A stretch of DNA of 9,743 bases from J051 sp040289295 (GCA_040289295.1 PSLA01000041.1:1-9743); one strand, 5' to 3'. Positions 1 to 6,770 are shown, counted from the first letter of the stretch. Made by a program: numbers and translations. The notes: generated from the sequence alone by a model not told the origin.

Positions 1-160
1 GGACTTGTTCCAGAGTGGGTAGGGTAGCAAAAAGCTTCTATTCAGTGCCACAGCGATGTTCTTTTTCCAACTATGCAAGATTCCACCCTTGTAAACGAGT
101 TGGGGGACGAGTCCTCGGCAACTGTCACCGAATCACCACCTAGGCTACCACAGCCATAGC

Positions 161-679
161 TCACTCCCTCGCTACCACGGTGTCATAGAGGCCGTAATGG
201 GCCAGCCCCGGGTGGCTATCAACGCCGGTATAGCGCCGCGAGGCATCCTCGAAGCGGCGGAAGGCAAACACCGCCCCGTTCATCCCCTCGGTGTTTGAAG
301 ACCCGAAGCCGCACCAGTCGCTGAAAAAATTTTCTACCCCGACAGTCTTTTCCCGACCGCTCTCCTTTACGAGGGTGCACCCCTGGTGCAGAGCACACTC
401 ACGAACGTCGCATACGCCTCGCTCGCCCGTTCGTTTATCGAATGCCCAACCAACAGACTGCCCAACCAGCACGGCGTCCGCAGGCAAATCGGAGAGTTCC
501 GCTTCGAGCGCATCGAGCCTGGCATTGGCGCGTGGGGCTTCGGGATGCGGCATCAGTGGTGCTCTAATCCGAACATCTCGCGCGAGTTCGTGCTTGAGAA
601 AACGAAGAAGTTGCGCGCTGCCGTATTCCGGATCGTTGACCGTGCGACCCGCGCCATGAATGAAGACTAAGTCCTGCAT
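161..679 (-). CDS. Probable chimeric or truncated alpha/beta hydrolase
   Basis: The 172-residue product begins like a small RBBP9/YdeN-type serine hydrolase. It has a beta strand with an early HGAG motif (residues 8-11), a segment rich in P and M (APLMPHPEAP, 40-49), and a nucleophile elbow GQSVG (73-77, Ser75) after the strand AVLV. The usual continuation (small residues, then an acidic residue and a C-terminal catalytic His) is absent. From about residue 78 the sequence no longer resembles the family. The last ~55 residues, rich in Trp, Phe, Arg and His, have GC-rich third codon positions as if they came from another real gene. A 10-base direct repeat sits at the junction. The ATG at 677-679 has no Shine-Dalgarno but has TAGAAT 12 bases upstream. 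Seen: hydrolase head and unrelated tail. Inferred: a fusion or deletion product, probably without hydrolase activity. Confidence 0.55.
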   Translation of the reverse strand: MQDLVFIHGAGRTVNDPEYGSAQLLRFLKHELARDVRIRAPLMPHPEAPRANARLDALEAELSDLPADAVLVGQSVGWAFDKRTGERGVCDVRECALHQGCTLVKESGREKTVGVENFFSDWCGFGSSNTEGMNGAVFAFRRFEDASRRYTGVDSHPGLAHYGLYDTVVARE

Positions 680-691
680 AGAGGGGAGTGT

Positions 692-697
692 ATTCTA
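692..697 (-). promoter_or_regulatory. Putative -10 element for the hydrolase-like gene (leaderless type)
   Basis: On the minus strand, TAGAAT lies 12 bases before the ATG at 679. There is no Shine-Dalgarno in between and no convincing -35. A transcript starting about 7 bases downstream would have a leader of only a few bases. Confidence 0.4.
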
Positions 698-789
698 TGG
701 TAGGGTCGGCTTCGGGCGTTCGGAGCCTCAGGTGAATCGCCGAGGCGCCTGCTTGGGCTGTCGGGGGCGAGCTGTGTGGCATCCTGAGT

Positions 790-819
790 TTGCCTCTTGC
801 AAGGGTGGGAAGGTATACT
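790..819 (+). promoter_or_regulatory. Promoter of the rpsF-ssb-isomerase operon
   Basis: TTGCCT (790-795) and TATACT (814-819) are separated by 18 bases, close to a sigma-70/SigA-type promoter. The predicted start near 826 gives a leader of about 53 bases before rpsF, containing a hairpin and a Shine-Dalgarno. Confidence 0.6.
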
Positions 820-836
820 TTGCCGACGACCTCTCT

Positions 837-858
837 GTGCCTCGCAGCGCAGGGGCAC
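837..858 (+). promoter_or_regulatory. Hairpin in the rpsF 5' leader
   Basis: GTGCCTC (837-843) pairs with GGGGCAC (852-858), seven pairs including one G-T wobble, around an eight-base loop. It lies between the predicted transcription start and the Shine-Dalgarno at 871-875. S6 (with S18) is known to bind rpsF leaders and repress translation in several bacteria. A CCGGAG follows the stem, but I cannot confirm the published CCG/GGA motif geometry, so a regulatory role is inference. Confidence 0.35.
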
Positions 859-878
859 CGGAGACCAGAGGGAGGAAC

Positions 879-1172
879 ATGAAACTAAGAGACTACGAAG
901 CCCTATACATCCTGCCGGCGAACGCTGACGAAGCGGCCGTCGAGGCGTCCCTGCAAGCCTTTAAGGCCGCGATCGAGGCGGGCGGCGGCACGGTGAGCAA
1001 GGCGGAGAAGTGGGATAGGCGGAAACTCGCTTATAACATCAAGGGGCATTCCGAGGGCAACTACTGCCTCCTTGAGTTCTCCGCGCCGCCCACCGCGCCC
1101 GCGGAAGTTAGAAGGCTATTCCGAATCAACGACGAAATCATAAGGGGCAGGGTCTACCTGCGAGAGGAGTAA
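879..1172 (+). CDS. rpsF: 30S ribosomal protein S6
   Basis: This 97-residue protein has the full length and pattern of S6: the opening MKLRDYEALYILPANADE, then the central WDRRKLAYNIKGHSEGNY signature (about 46-63), then LLEFSAPP and the C-terminal RLFRINDEIIRGRVYLREE. S6 binds 16S rRNA in the platform of the small subunit as a heterodimer with S18. The start at 879 is chosen because GGAGG (871-875) lies three bases upstream and homology begins exactly there; the in-frame extension back to 660 has no family resemblance. Three bases separate its stop from ssb, and the ssb Shine-Dalgarno (GAGGAG, 1164-1169) lies inside its last codons, so the two are co-translated. S18 is not encoded next to it. 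Confidence 0.97.
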   Translation: MKLRDYEALYILPANADEAAVEASLQAFKAAIEAGGGTVSKAEKWDRRKLAYNIKGHSEGNYCLLEFSAPPTAPAEVRRLFRINDEIIRGRVYLREE

Positions 1173-1175
1173 ACG

Positions 1176-1607
1176 ATGAGTTTGAATTGTGTTTGCCTAA
1201 CGGGGCGCCTCACGCGCGACCCCGAGCTCCGGACCACCACCACAGGGAAACAGGTTGTCAGCTTTACGGTCGCCGTTCAGAAGCGCTTCAAGCCGCAGGA
1301 CGACAGCCAGCCAGACGCTTCCTTCATCGACTGCGTCGCATGGGGGCAGCAGGCTGAGTTCCTCGGCAACTACGGCACTAAGGGCCGCATGGTGGGCGTA
1401 ACCGGCAGGCTCGAGCAGCGGAGATACCAAGCCCAAGACGGCACCAACCGCAACGTGGTCGAGGTCGTCGTATACGACATTCAACTGCTCGACCGGCCGC
1501 GAGACGACCCCCAACGCGAAACCGCATCCGGCCAGGCGGATGGAAGTATGGCGGATGACGTGCTCGGCGGCGAGTTAGAGGACTACGACCCCTTCGACGG
1601 AGAGTAA
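1176..1607 (+). CDS. ssb: Single-stranded DNA-binding protein
   Basis: The 143-residue protein has an N-terminal OB fold (about 1-106) typical of bacterial SSB: LTGRLTRDPELR, then VVSFTVAV, then FIDCVAWGQQAEFLGNYGTKG, then VTGRLEQRRYQ and VVVYDIQLL. A short flexible linker rich in Q, G and D (about 107-133) leads to an acidic tail, ELEDYDPFDGE. That tail is the interaction tip that recruits replication and repair proteins. The usual final Pro-Phe is followed here by three more acidic or small residues. SSB binds ssDNA as a tetramer during replication, recombination and repair. The position directly after rpsF is the classical one. ATG at 1176 is preceded by GAGGAG at a six-base spacing. Confidence 0.96.
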   Translation: MSLNCVCLTGRLTRDPELRTTTTGKQVVSFTVAVQKRFKPQDDSQPDASFIDCVAWGQQAEFLGNYGTKGRMVGVTGRLEQRRYQAQDGTNRNVVEVVVYDIQLLDRPRDDPQRETASGQADGSMADDVLGGELEDYDPFDGE

Positions 1608-1612
1608 TCCGC

Positions 1613-2671
1613 TTGACTGAAACGTTGGACACTCGGGAGTTTGTTCTGCGAAGCGACCCCTCCGGGATGTTCAGTTTGTCGGAGGCATTCCCCATACAGT
1701 GCCGGGATGCCTTAGCGCTTGCTGAGAACGTGGAACCGCTCGAAACCGACCGCGCATATCGCAACATTGTTGTCTGTGGGATGGGCGGGTCCGCTGCGGG
1801 AGGCGACCTGCTCGGTGCGATGCTGAACGAGCACGGCAGCACGCCGCTCTTCACCTGTAGGGATTACCAGGTGCCGAACTGGGTGGACGAGAACACGCTC
1901 GCGTTCGGCTGCAGTTACAGCGGCAACACCGAAGAGACTCTGAGCGCTGTTCGCCAGTGCCTTGACCGCGGGTGTGACGTGTTCTGCGTCACTTCGGGCG
2001 GTGCCCTCGCCGACCTCGCGCGGGAGCTGCCGGTGGTGAGCATCCCGAGTGGCCAGCCGCCCAGGACGGCGCTCGGTTACCTGTTCGTTCCCCTCGTGTC
2101 GCTTGCCGCGCGAATGGGCTTTCACCCGGAGCCGGATTGGAACGAGCTGTTCGCTACTCTCGATGGGTGCATGAAGGACTGGGGCGTGGACTCGGCGTCG
2201 CGCAGCAATCCTGCCAAGCGTCTCGCCGTGCGCCTTTACGGCAAGATACCGTTGCTCTACGGGCTTGGATCTTGGCAATCTGTGGTGGCGAGTCGCTGGA
2301 AGTCGCAACTGAACGAGAATGCAAAGTGCATGGCGTTCGCAAATGCGTTCCCCGAGTTGAATCACAACGAGATCGTGGGCTGGACCCTGTCCGAGACTCA
2401 GGCATCCGACCAATGGGCTGTTGTGATCCTCGAAGACGGCCAGGAGTCCCCACGCATGCAGGCCCGCGCTCGCATCACGCGCGACTTGGTTCGAGGCAAG
2501 GCGGAGACGTTCACGGTTACCGCGCGCGGCGAGGGGCTGCTAACGAGGATGTTGTCGCTGGTGTATCTTGCGGACTTCATCAGCCTCTATCTCGCCGCGC
2601 TGTACGGTGTTGATCCATATGAGATCGCGGCGATTGACACCCTGAAGAAGGCTCTTGCCGAGTTGGACTAA
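1613..2671 (+). CDS. Bifunctional phosphoglucose/phosphomannose isomerase (SIS family)
   Basis: This 352-residue protein has two SIS domains and matches the archaeal-type PGI/PMI family, which interconverts glucose-6-P or mannose-6-P with fructose-6-P. Visible motifs are GMGGSAAGGDLL (56-67), SYSGNTEETL (101-110, phosphate binding), QPPRTALGY (148-156), LNENAK with Glu235, LNHNEIVGW with His251 and IDTLKKAL (341-348). The Glu-to-His spacing of 16 residues equals that between the catalytic Glu203 and His219 of the Pyrobaculum enzyme, and Lys345/346 is the likely third catalytic residue. The start is TTG at 1613, with GGAGAG (1599-1604) eight bases upstream, overlapping the end of ssb; the gap to ssb is five bases. 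It occupies the place where rpsR usually lies. Its stop overlaps the convergent aldolase stop. Dual specificity is inferred from the family. Confidence 0.9.
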   Translation: MTETLDTREFVLRSDPSGMFSLSEAFPIQCRDALALAENVEPLETDRAYRNIVVCGMGGSAAGGDLLGAMLNEHGSTPLFTCRDYQVPNWVDENTLAFGCSYSGNTEETLSAVRQCLDRGCDVFCVTSGGALADLARELPVVSIPSGQPPRTALGYLFVPLVSLAARMGFHPEPDWNELFATLDGCMKDWGVDSASRSNPAKRLAVRLYGKIPLLYGLGSWQSVVASRWKSQLNENAKCMAFANAFPELNHNEIVGWTLSETQASDQWAVVILEDGQESPRMQARARITRDLVRGKAETFTVTARGEGLLTRMLSLVYLADFISLYLAALYGVDPYEIAAIDTLKKALAELD

Positions 2672-3690
2672 CCGGCGAGGCTGGTTACGACCTGTTTAGC
2701 GTATTCGGTTTGCTCGTCGTCCACCTCGCGGTGGAACACGAAGCGTAGCGAGTTCACACCGGTCGCAAAGCACCGCACGCCCTTCTCTTCCAACCGCCGT
2801 TGCCAATCGTGTGCGGGGGAGTCGGTTCGCACACGGACGATATTGGTCTGCACGGTGTCGAGGTCTACGCACAGCCCGTCGAGACCGTTCACATGCTCGG
2901 CGAACTCGCGGGCGCGGCGATGGTCATGGGCTAGGCGCTCGACCAGGTTTTCGAGCGCATATATTCCGCATGCTGCAAGCAGGCCGGTTTGACGCATCGC
3001 GCCGCCCATTCGCTTGCGCAGGCGATGGGCGCGTTCCATCTCGGCGGCCGGGCCACACACGAGCGAGCCGACCGGGCAGGAGAGTCCCTTGCTGAGACAG
3101 AAAGAGACGCTATCGGCGAAGACGGCGATCTCCTTCGCATCAACGCTGAGGGCGACGGCGGCGTTGAAAATGCGGGCGCCGTCGAGATGAATGCGCAGCC
3201 CATGCCTGTCCGCGACTTCGCGATAGGCGCGCATGGTTTCGAGCGGGACGATGGTGCCTCCGGCGCGGTTGTGAGTGTTCTCGACGCAAAGGAGGGTCGT
3301 GCCGGGTGTGTGCTCGTTCGCCTTTGTGATGCGCGATTCCACCTGTGCGGGGTCCATCACGCCGTTGATCGATGGGAGCGTGAAGGTCACCACGCCGCTG
3401 TGCACACCCGGGCCGCCCGACTCATAAAACAGCACATGCGCGTCCTGCTCGACGAGGATAGCGTCGCCCGGTTGCGTCCACAACTGAACGGCGATCTGGT
3501 TCGCCATCGTGCCGCTTGGTACGTAGACCGCTGCCTCTTTGCCCATCCGCTCCGCCGCCATCGCTTCGAGGCGGTGAACGGTAGGATCGTCGCCAAGGAC
3601 ATCGTCGCCCAGCTCCGCAGAAAGCATCGCCTCAAGCATTTCGCGCGGAGGCTTGGTAACCGTGTCACTTCGGAGGTCAACGATCATCAC
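2668..3690 (-). CDS. ltaE: Low-specificity L-threonine aldolase
   Basis: The 340-residue product is a full-length fold-type I PLP enzyme of the threonine aldolase family, cleaving L-threonine or L-allo-threonine to glycine and acetaldehyde. It starts with the hallmark VDLRSDTVTKP. It also shows GDDVLGDDPTV (28-38), SGTMANQ (59-65, phosphate cup), the PLP-stacking His84 in EQDAH, ENTHNRAGG (137-145), Asp170 in HLDGAR, and the PLP lysine Lys201 in FCLSKGLSCPVGS. GTG at 3688-3690 overlaps the stop of the upstream hydrolase as GTGA; ATG at 3685-3687 is the alternative and costs one residue. It is the last gene of a three-gene minus-strand operon behind an aminotransferase. Its TAG shares bases with the stop of the convergent isomerase gene, and no terminator separates them. 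Confidence 0.95.
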   Translation of the reverse strand: MMIVDLRSDTVTKPPREMLEAMLSAELGDDVLGDDPTVHRLEAMAAERMGKEAAVYVPSGTMANQIAVQLWTQPGDAILVEQDAHVLFYESGGPGVHSGVVTFTLPSINGVMDPAQVESRITKANEHTPGTTLLCVENTHNRAGGTIVPLETMRAYREVADRHGLRIHLDGARIFNAAVALSVDAKEIAVFADSVSFCLSKGLSCPVGSLVCGPAAEMERAHRLRKRMGGAMRQTGLLAACGIYALENLVERLAHDHRRAREFAEHVNGLDGLCVDLDTVQTNIVRVRTDSPAHDWQRRLEEKGVRCFATGVNSLRFVFHREVDDEQTEYAKQVVTSLAG

Positions 3691-4435
3691 TTCAACACGC
3701 TCTTCAGAAATGTGTCCGCAAAGTTGAGGACCTCTTCGAAGCCGCTCGCGGTGAAACTGTGCCCTTCGCCTGGTAGGAGCAGCAACTCTGAAGTCGCGCC
3801 TGCCTTTCGAAGCGCCTCGTGGAATCGCACGCTTTGGCTTGGGTTTACCACTTCATCCAGCGTCCCGTGGACGTTCGCGACGGGAGCGACGTCTGGGCGA
3901 ATGTTGTGCAGTGGGCTCGCCTCAATCCATCGCTCCTCGTTGCCTAGGTACGGTACTCCGAGGAACTGTTGCATGAAGTCCCACGCGATTTCGGCGTGCT
4001 GCTCCGATGGGTTCGTCAGGTCTGTGAGCCCGGAAACGTTGACCGAGGCGTCCGCGCGCTCCGCTGGGTCGGGCGACAGGGCGAGGAGGGCTGACAGGTG
4101 GCCGCCAGCGCTGTTTCCGAAGGCGGCGACTCGCTTGGGGTCAATTCCTAACACGTTGCCTCGCTCCTTCAGGAAGCGGACCGCGGCGCGGACGTCCTGT
4201 ACAGCGGCGGGATAGGTGTAGAGGGGAGCCGATAGTCGGGGCAGGCGGCAGCGTAGCCCCGGCGAACCAACTCACTTGCAACAATGTGGCAATCTGCCTT
4301 GTCTCCACTGATCCACCCGCCGCCGTGGATGCAAACGACAACGGGAGCTGCAGCATCGCCATCCGGTAGAAACAGGTCGAGGCGCAGGTCCACCCCTTCG
4401 GGCGACGCAAAGACTACATCTGCGGCGACCTTCAA
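3687..4435 (-). pseudogene. BD-FAE-like alpha/beta hydrolase (esterase), frameshifted
   Basis: Two adjacent minus-strand reading frames together form one carboxylesterase of the BD-FAE/esterase-lipase type, about 249 residues. The N-terminal part (from 4435) has the oxyanion motif HGGGWISGDK and ends its native sequence at PDYRLP. The rest (to 3687) has GNSAGGHLSALLAL with the nucleophile Ser at about 4110-4112, then HGTLDE with the likely Asp, then GEGHSF with the His. At the G4 run at 4223-4226 (C4 in the gene) one base is missing. A fifth C would read RLPLYTYPAAVQDVRAAV straight into the second half. Without it the frame stops at 4169. All triad residues survive, so the break is recent or a sequencing error. 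TTG at 4433-4435 overlaps the aminotransferase stop as TTGA, with AGGGGGT five bases upstream. The substrate is unknown. Confidence 0.8.
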
Positions 4436-5697
4436 TTTGCACCCCCTGATTCGATTGCCTTCAACAGCCCGGCGGTCTCCTCGACCGCGTCGGCGAACGT
4501 ATTGACTGCGCGATCAACCTCTTGTTCGCTAATAATGAGGGGCGGCTCGAACCGAATCACCCGCGGGTTGTTCAAGGTGTAGGCGGCGATCACGCCTCGT
4601 TTCAGCATCTGCGCGATAACAAGCTCGGCGACCTCGTCCATCGCGAACTCTACGCCGATCATGAGGCCGATGCCGCGAACTTCCGCGATGAGATCCGGCA
4701 TAGCCTGCCGCACCTGCTGAAGGCCCTGCCTCATCTGCTCGCCGCGTTCCATCGCTCGCTCTGGCAGGCACTCCGCTTCCACTACCTCCAGGGCGGCGAG
4801 CCCGCATGCACAGGCGAGTTGTCCGCCTCCGAAGGTGCTTGTATGTAGTAACGGATTTTCGGACAGAACGCTTTCCCAGACCTCGCCCGTTCCGACCAGC
4901 GCCCCGACGGGCACGACCCCGCCTCCGAGCGCTTTGGCCAGGGTCATGAGGTCGGAACGAACTCCATCGTGCTCGGCGGCGAACATCTTGCCGGTTCGAC
5001 CCATGCCGGTTTGGACCTCGTCGAGGATGAGCAAAGCCCCAGCCCGGTGCGCAATCTCGGCAGCTCCGTTCAGGTAGCCTGGCGGCGCGACGTGGATGCC
5101 CCCTTCACCCTGGACGGGTTCCACGATCACGGCGGCGGTCTGCTCGTTCACGACCTTGTGCAGAGCGTCGAGGTCTCCAAAGGGCACAAAAATGGCGCTG
5201 GGCAGAAGTGGCTCGAACGGCGTGCGGTACTTCTCGCGGCCTGTTACGCTGACGCTGCCGAAAGTCTTGCCGTGATATCCTCCTTCGGTGGCTACGAAGA
5301 CGGGGCGGCCCCGGTGATGCCTTGCGAACTTCAGCGCCGCCTCCACCGCCTCGGTGCCGGAATTGACGAAAAAGGAGTACTGCAATCCGTCTGGCGTTGA
5401 GGCAGCCAGCCGTTCAGCAAGCCTCGCCATCTTGTCGTTGAAGAACGCCTTGCTTGACAAAGGCATTGAGTCGAGGGCGGCCTTGGCGGCTTCGACGACC
5501 TTAGGGTGGCGGTGGCCGAGCGCGAAAACGCCGTACCCTCCGAGGCAGTCGAGATACGCATTTCCCAGATGATCGTACACGTACATTCCCTCGGCTCGGC
5601 TCTCGAGCCCGAAGCCTGCGAAAGACATCAACCGCGCTAGGCCCGGATTGATATACCGTGCGTACAGGTCGGTCACCACTTCAAGGGGGTCATTCAT
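4432..5697 (-). CDS. Class III aminotransferase, putrescine aminotransferase-like
   Basis: This 421-residue PLP enzyme resembles E. coli PatA/YgjG over its whole length more than ornithine or GABA aminotransferases. Shared stretches are DCLGGYGVFALGHRHP (50-65), YSFFVNSGTEAVEAALKFA (107-125), EPVQGEGG, ILDEVQTGMGRTGKMFA (224-240, Asp226 to the PLP ring nitrogen), LAKALGGG with Lys255 as the Schiff-base lysine, HTSTFGGG and TLNNPRVIRFEPPL. The expected reaction is transfer of a terminal amino group from putrescine or a related diamine to 2-oxoglutarate or pyruvate, in polyamine breakdown. The substrate is inferred, as this family also includes ornithine/acetylornithine enzymes. It is first in the operon with the esterase and threonine aldolase. 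ATG at 5695-5697 has no Shine-Dalgarno, but CATAAT lies eight bases upstream, suggesting a leaderless mRNA. Confidence 0.88.
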   Translation of the reverse strand: MNDPLEVVTDLYARYINPGLARLMSFAGFGLESRAEGMYVYDHLGNAYLDCLGGYGVFALGHRHPKVVEAAKAALDSMPLSSKAFFNDKMARLAERLAASTPDGLQYSFFVNSGTEAVEAALKFARHHRGRPVFVATEGGYHGKTFGSVSVTGREKYRTPFEPLLPSAIFVPFGDLDALHKVVNEQTAAVIVEPVQGEGGIHVAPPGYLNGAAEIAHRAGALLILDEVQTGMGRTGKMFAAEHDGVRSDLMTLAKALGGGVVPVGALVGTGEVWESVLSENPLLHTSTFGGGQLACACGLAALEVVEAECLPERAMERGEQMRQGLQQVRQAMPDLIAEVRGIGLMIGVEFAMDEVAELVIAQMLKRGVIAAYTLNNPRVIRFEPPLIISEQEVDRAVNTFADAVEETAGLLKAIESGGAN

Positions 5698-5705
5698 TCG
5701 CCGCG

Positions 5706-5711
5706 ATTATG
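5706..5711 (-). promoter_or_regulatory. Putative -10 element of the aminotransferase operon (leaderless type)
   Basis: CATAAT on the minus strand lies eight bases before the ATG at 5697. This would place the transcription start at or next to the start codon. No -35 is evident, and no Shine-Dalgarno is present in the gap. Confidence 0.45.
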
Positions 5712-5734
5712 GCTGGAGGGAGGGCAGGCACGGG

Positions 5735-5740
5735 TATTCT
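5735..5740 (+). promoter_or_regulatory. Putative -10 element of ndk (leaderless type)
   Basis: TATTCT lies 12 bases before the ndk ATG at 5753. The intervening bases are C-rich and contain no Shine-Dalgarno. No clear -35 is visible. The promoter is divergent from the aminotransferase promoter in the same 55-base gap. Confidence 0.4.
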
Positions 5741-5752
5741 GCCCGCCCCGTT

Positions 5753-6175
5753 ATGGAGAGGACTTTGATTCTTGTGAAGCCGGACGGTGTGCGCAGAGGA
5801 CTGTCCGGCGAGGTGATTCGTCGCTTCGAGGCGCGGGGGCTTCGCATCGTCGGTTTGAAGATGCTCCTCCCTTCCCGCAACCTTGTTGAAGAACACTACG
5901 CGGAGCACCGAGAGAAGCCGTTTTACGGCGGCCTGGTCGAATACCTGACCTCGGGGCCGGTGGTAGCGATGGTTGTCGAGGGGCAGGGGGCAATCCAGGC
6001 GTGCCGTGCCATGATGGGGGCGACAAACGCCCTCGACGCTGCGCCCGGCACGATTCGCGGTGACTTCGCGCTCTCGATCGAGGAGAACGTTGTTCACGGA
6101 AGCGCGAGCGCGGCCGACGCCGTACGCGAGGTAGGATTGTGGTTCAGGCAGGACGAAATCGTGGCCAGCGATTGA
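5753..6175 (+). CDS. ndk: Nucleoside diphosphate kinase
   Basis: The 140-residue protein is a complete NDK, which moves the gamma phosphate from ATP to other (d)NDPs through a phosphohistidine. It starts MERTLILVKPDGVRRG (Lys9 of the KPDG motif) and has HREKPFYGGLVEYLTSGPV (52-70). It continues with RAMMGATNALDAAPGTIRGD (85-104) and the active-site NVVHGSAS with His115. The C-terminal REVGLWF matches the family's usual E-hydrophobic-F ending. The start at 5753 is fixed by homology; the longer in-frame extension to 5648 runs antisense into the aminotransferase gene and adds nothing family-like. No Shine-Dalgarno precedes the ATG. The gene stands alone between two promoter regions. Confidence 0.96.
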   Translation: MERTLILVKPDGVRRGLSGEVIRRFEARGLRIVGLKMLLPSRNLVEEHYAEHREKPFYGGLVEYLTSGPVVAMVVEGQGAIQACRAMMGATNALDAAPGTIRGDFALSIEENVVHGSASAADAVREVGLWFRQDEIVASD

Positions 6176-6201
6176 CTTACGGGTGGCGAGGGTATCAGAA
6201 T
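6172..6201 (+). promoter_or_regulatory. Promoter of the secreted/outer-membrane protein gene
   Basis: TTGACT (6172-6177, overlapping the ndk stop) and CAGAAT (6196-6201) are 18 bases apart. TATCAG (6193-6198) is an alternative -10 with a 15-base spacer. The predicted start near 6208 leaves a leader of about 53 bases. Confidence 0.45.
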
Positions 6202-6210
6202 ACGCCGAGT

Positions 6211-6226
6211 CGCCCATGGCTGGGCG
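6211..6226 (+). promoter_or_regulatory. Perfect 6-bp hairpin near the 5' end of the outer-membrane protein mRNA
   Basis: CGCCCA (6211-6216) pairs perfectly with TGGGCG (6221-6226) around a TGGC loop, three bases after the predicted transcription start. It has no T-run, so it is unlikely to terminate ndk. A 5'-terminal stabilising hairpin is the likelier role (inference). Confidence 0.35.
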
Positions 6227-6260
6227 CACAACAGGTGAGACTCAAGGAGGAATCAAAGAC

Positions 6261-6770
6261 ATGAAACGAGTTCTGACTGCTTTGGTGGCGCTTTGCGCCC
6301 TGGCGGTTTCTTCTTTTGCGCAGACGAACTGGGCGGACGTGCCCATGCAGTTCGCTTTGCGAGGTGGCATCTTCCTGCCAGTGGAGAACGCTCTTCAGGA
6401 TCTGGACAACGTTTGGTTTGCGTTTGGGGCGGATGCTGAGTTCGATCGCGGTTTCGTTGCTGATGCAAGCACAGTGCTTTCGCTGGACTGGTTTAGCCGG
6501 AACGGCGGTGCAAACACAAACGCGTTTCCTTTGATGGTGAGCCAGCGCTGGTACACCGGACAGTGGCCGAAGCGCACTTACTTGCAAGTCGGTGTCGGTC
6601 CAGTGTTCACTGACTTCAACCCGGCAGACGTTGTGGTCGGCGCGCGGGTCGGGGTAGGCGTGGAGTTCAACGAGCGTTTCTTTGCCGAGGCGAACTTCTA
6701 CTGGAGCGACGACACGACGCAAAACGTTGGTGTCATTGGCGCTGCCGGCTTTTTCGGCGTGCGCTTCTAA
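6261..6770 (+). CDS. Small secreted, probably outer-membrane beta-barrel protein
   Basis: The 169-residue product starts with a classical signal peptide: a basic MKR, a hydrophobic core LTALVALCALAV and a likely cleavage after SFA (residue 20). The mature part has alternating hydrophobic/polar stretches typical of transmembrane beta strands (MQFALRGGIFLPV, TYLQVGVGPVFTDF, VVVGARVGVGVEF, RFFAEANFYW). It ends FFGVRF with a terminal Phe, as recognised by the BAM machinery. It resembles small outer-membrane-beta-barrel hypotheticals, but I do not recognise a named family. ATG at 6261 is preceded by AAGGAGG (6244-6250) ten bases upstream, the strongest Shine-Dalgarno here. It is monocistronic, with its own promoter and a strong terminator. 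The function is unknown. Confidence 0.8.
   Translation: MKRVLTALVALCALAVSSFAQTNWADVPMQFALRGGIFLPVENALQDLDNVWFAFGADAEFDRGFVADASTVLSLDWFSRNGGANTNAFPLMVSQRWYTGQWPKRTYLQVGVGPVFTDFNPADVVVGARVGVGVEFNERFFAEANFYWSDDTTQNVGVIGAAGFFGVRF

Noticed and set aside
1..160. Possible terminator or gene end upstream of the hydrolase-like gene
   Set aside because: The only inverted repeat seen (around 101-122) is short, with mismatches and too small a loop, and no coding frame is convincing. Nothing assignable.
443..468. Two copies of TGCCCAACCA as a possible regulatory or CRISPR-like repeat
   Set aside because: There are only two copies at a 16-base period inside a coding frame, which fits a local duplication rather than an array or operator.
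660..878. N-terminal extension of S6 and of other genes (5648-5752 for ndk, 6183-6260 for the outer-membrane protein, 8546-8761 for the membrane protein)
   Set aside because: Homology, Shine-Dalgarno position or the signal peptide fixes the start downstream in each case; the extensions cross promoters or other genes.
2989..4215. A 408-codon plus-strand open frame antisense to the threonine aldolase and esterase
   Set aside because: It is a high-GC shadow frame: its composition is random and Arg/His-rich, it resembles no family, and the minus strand carries unmistakable genes.
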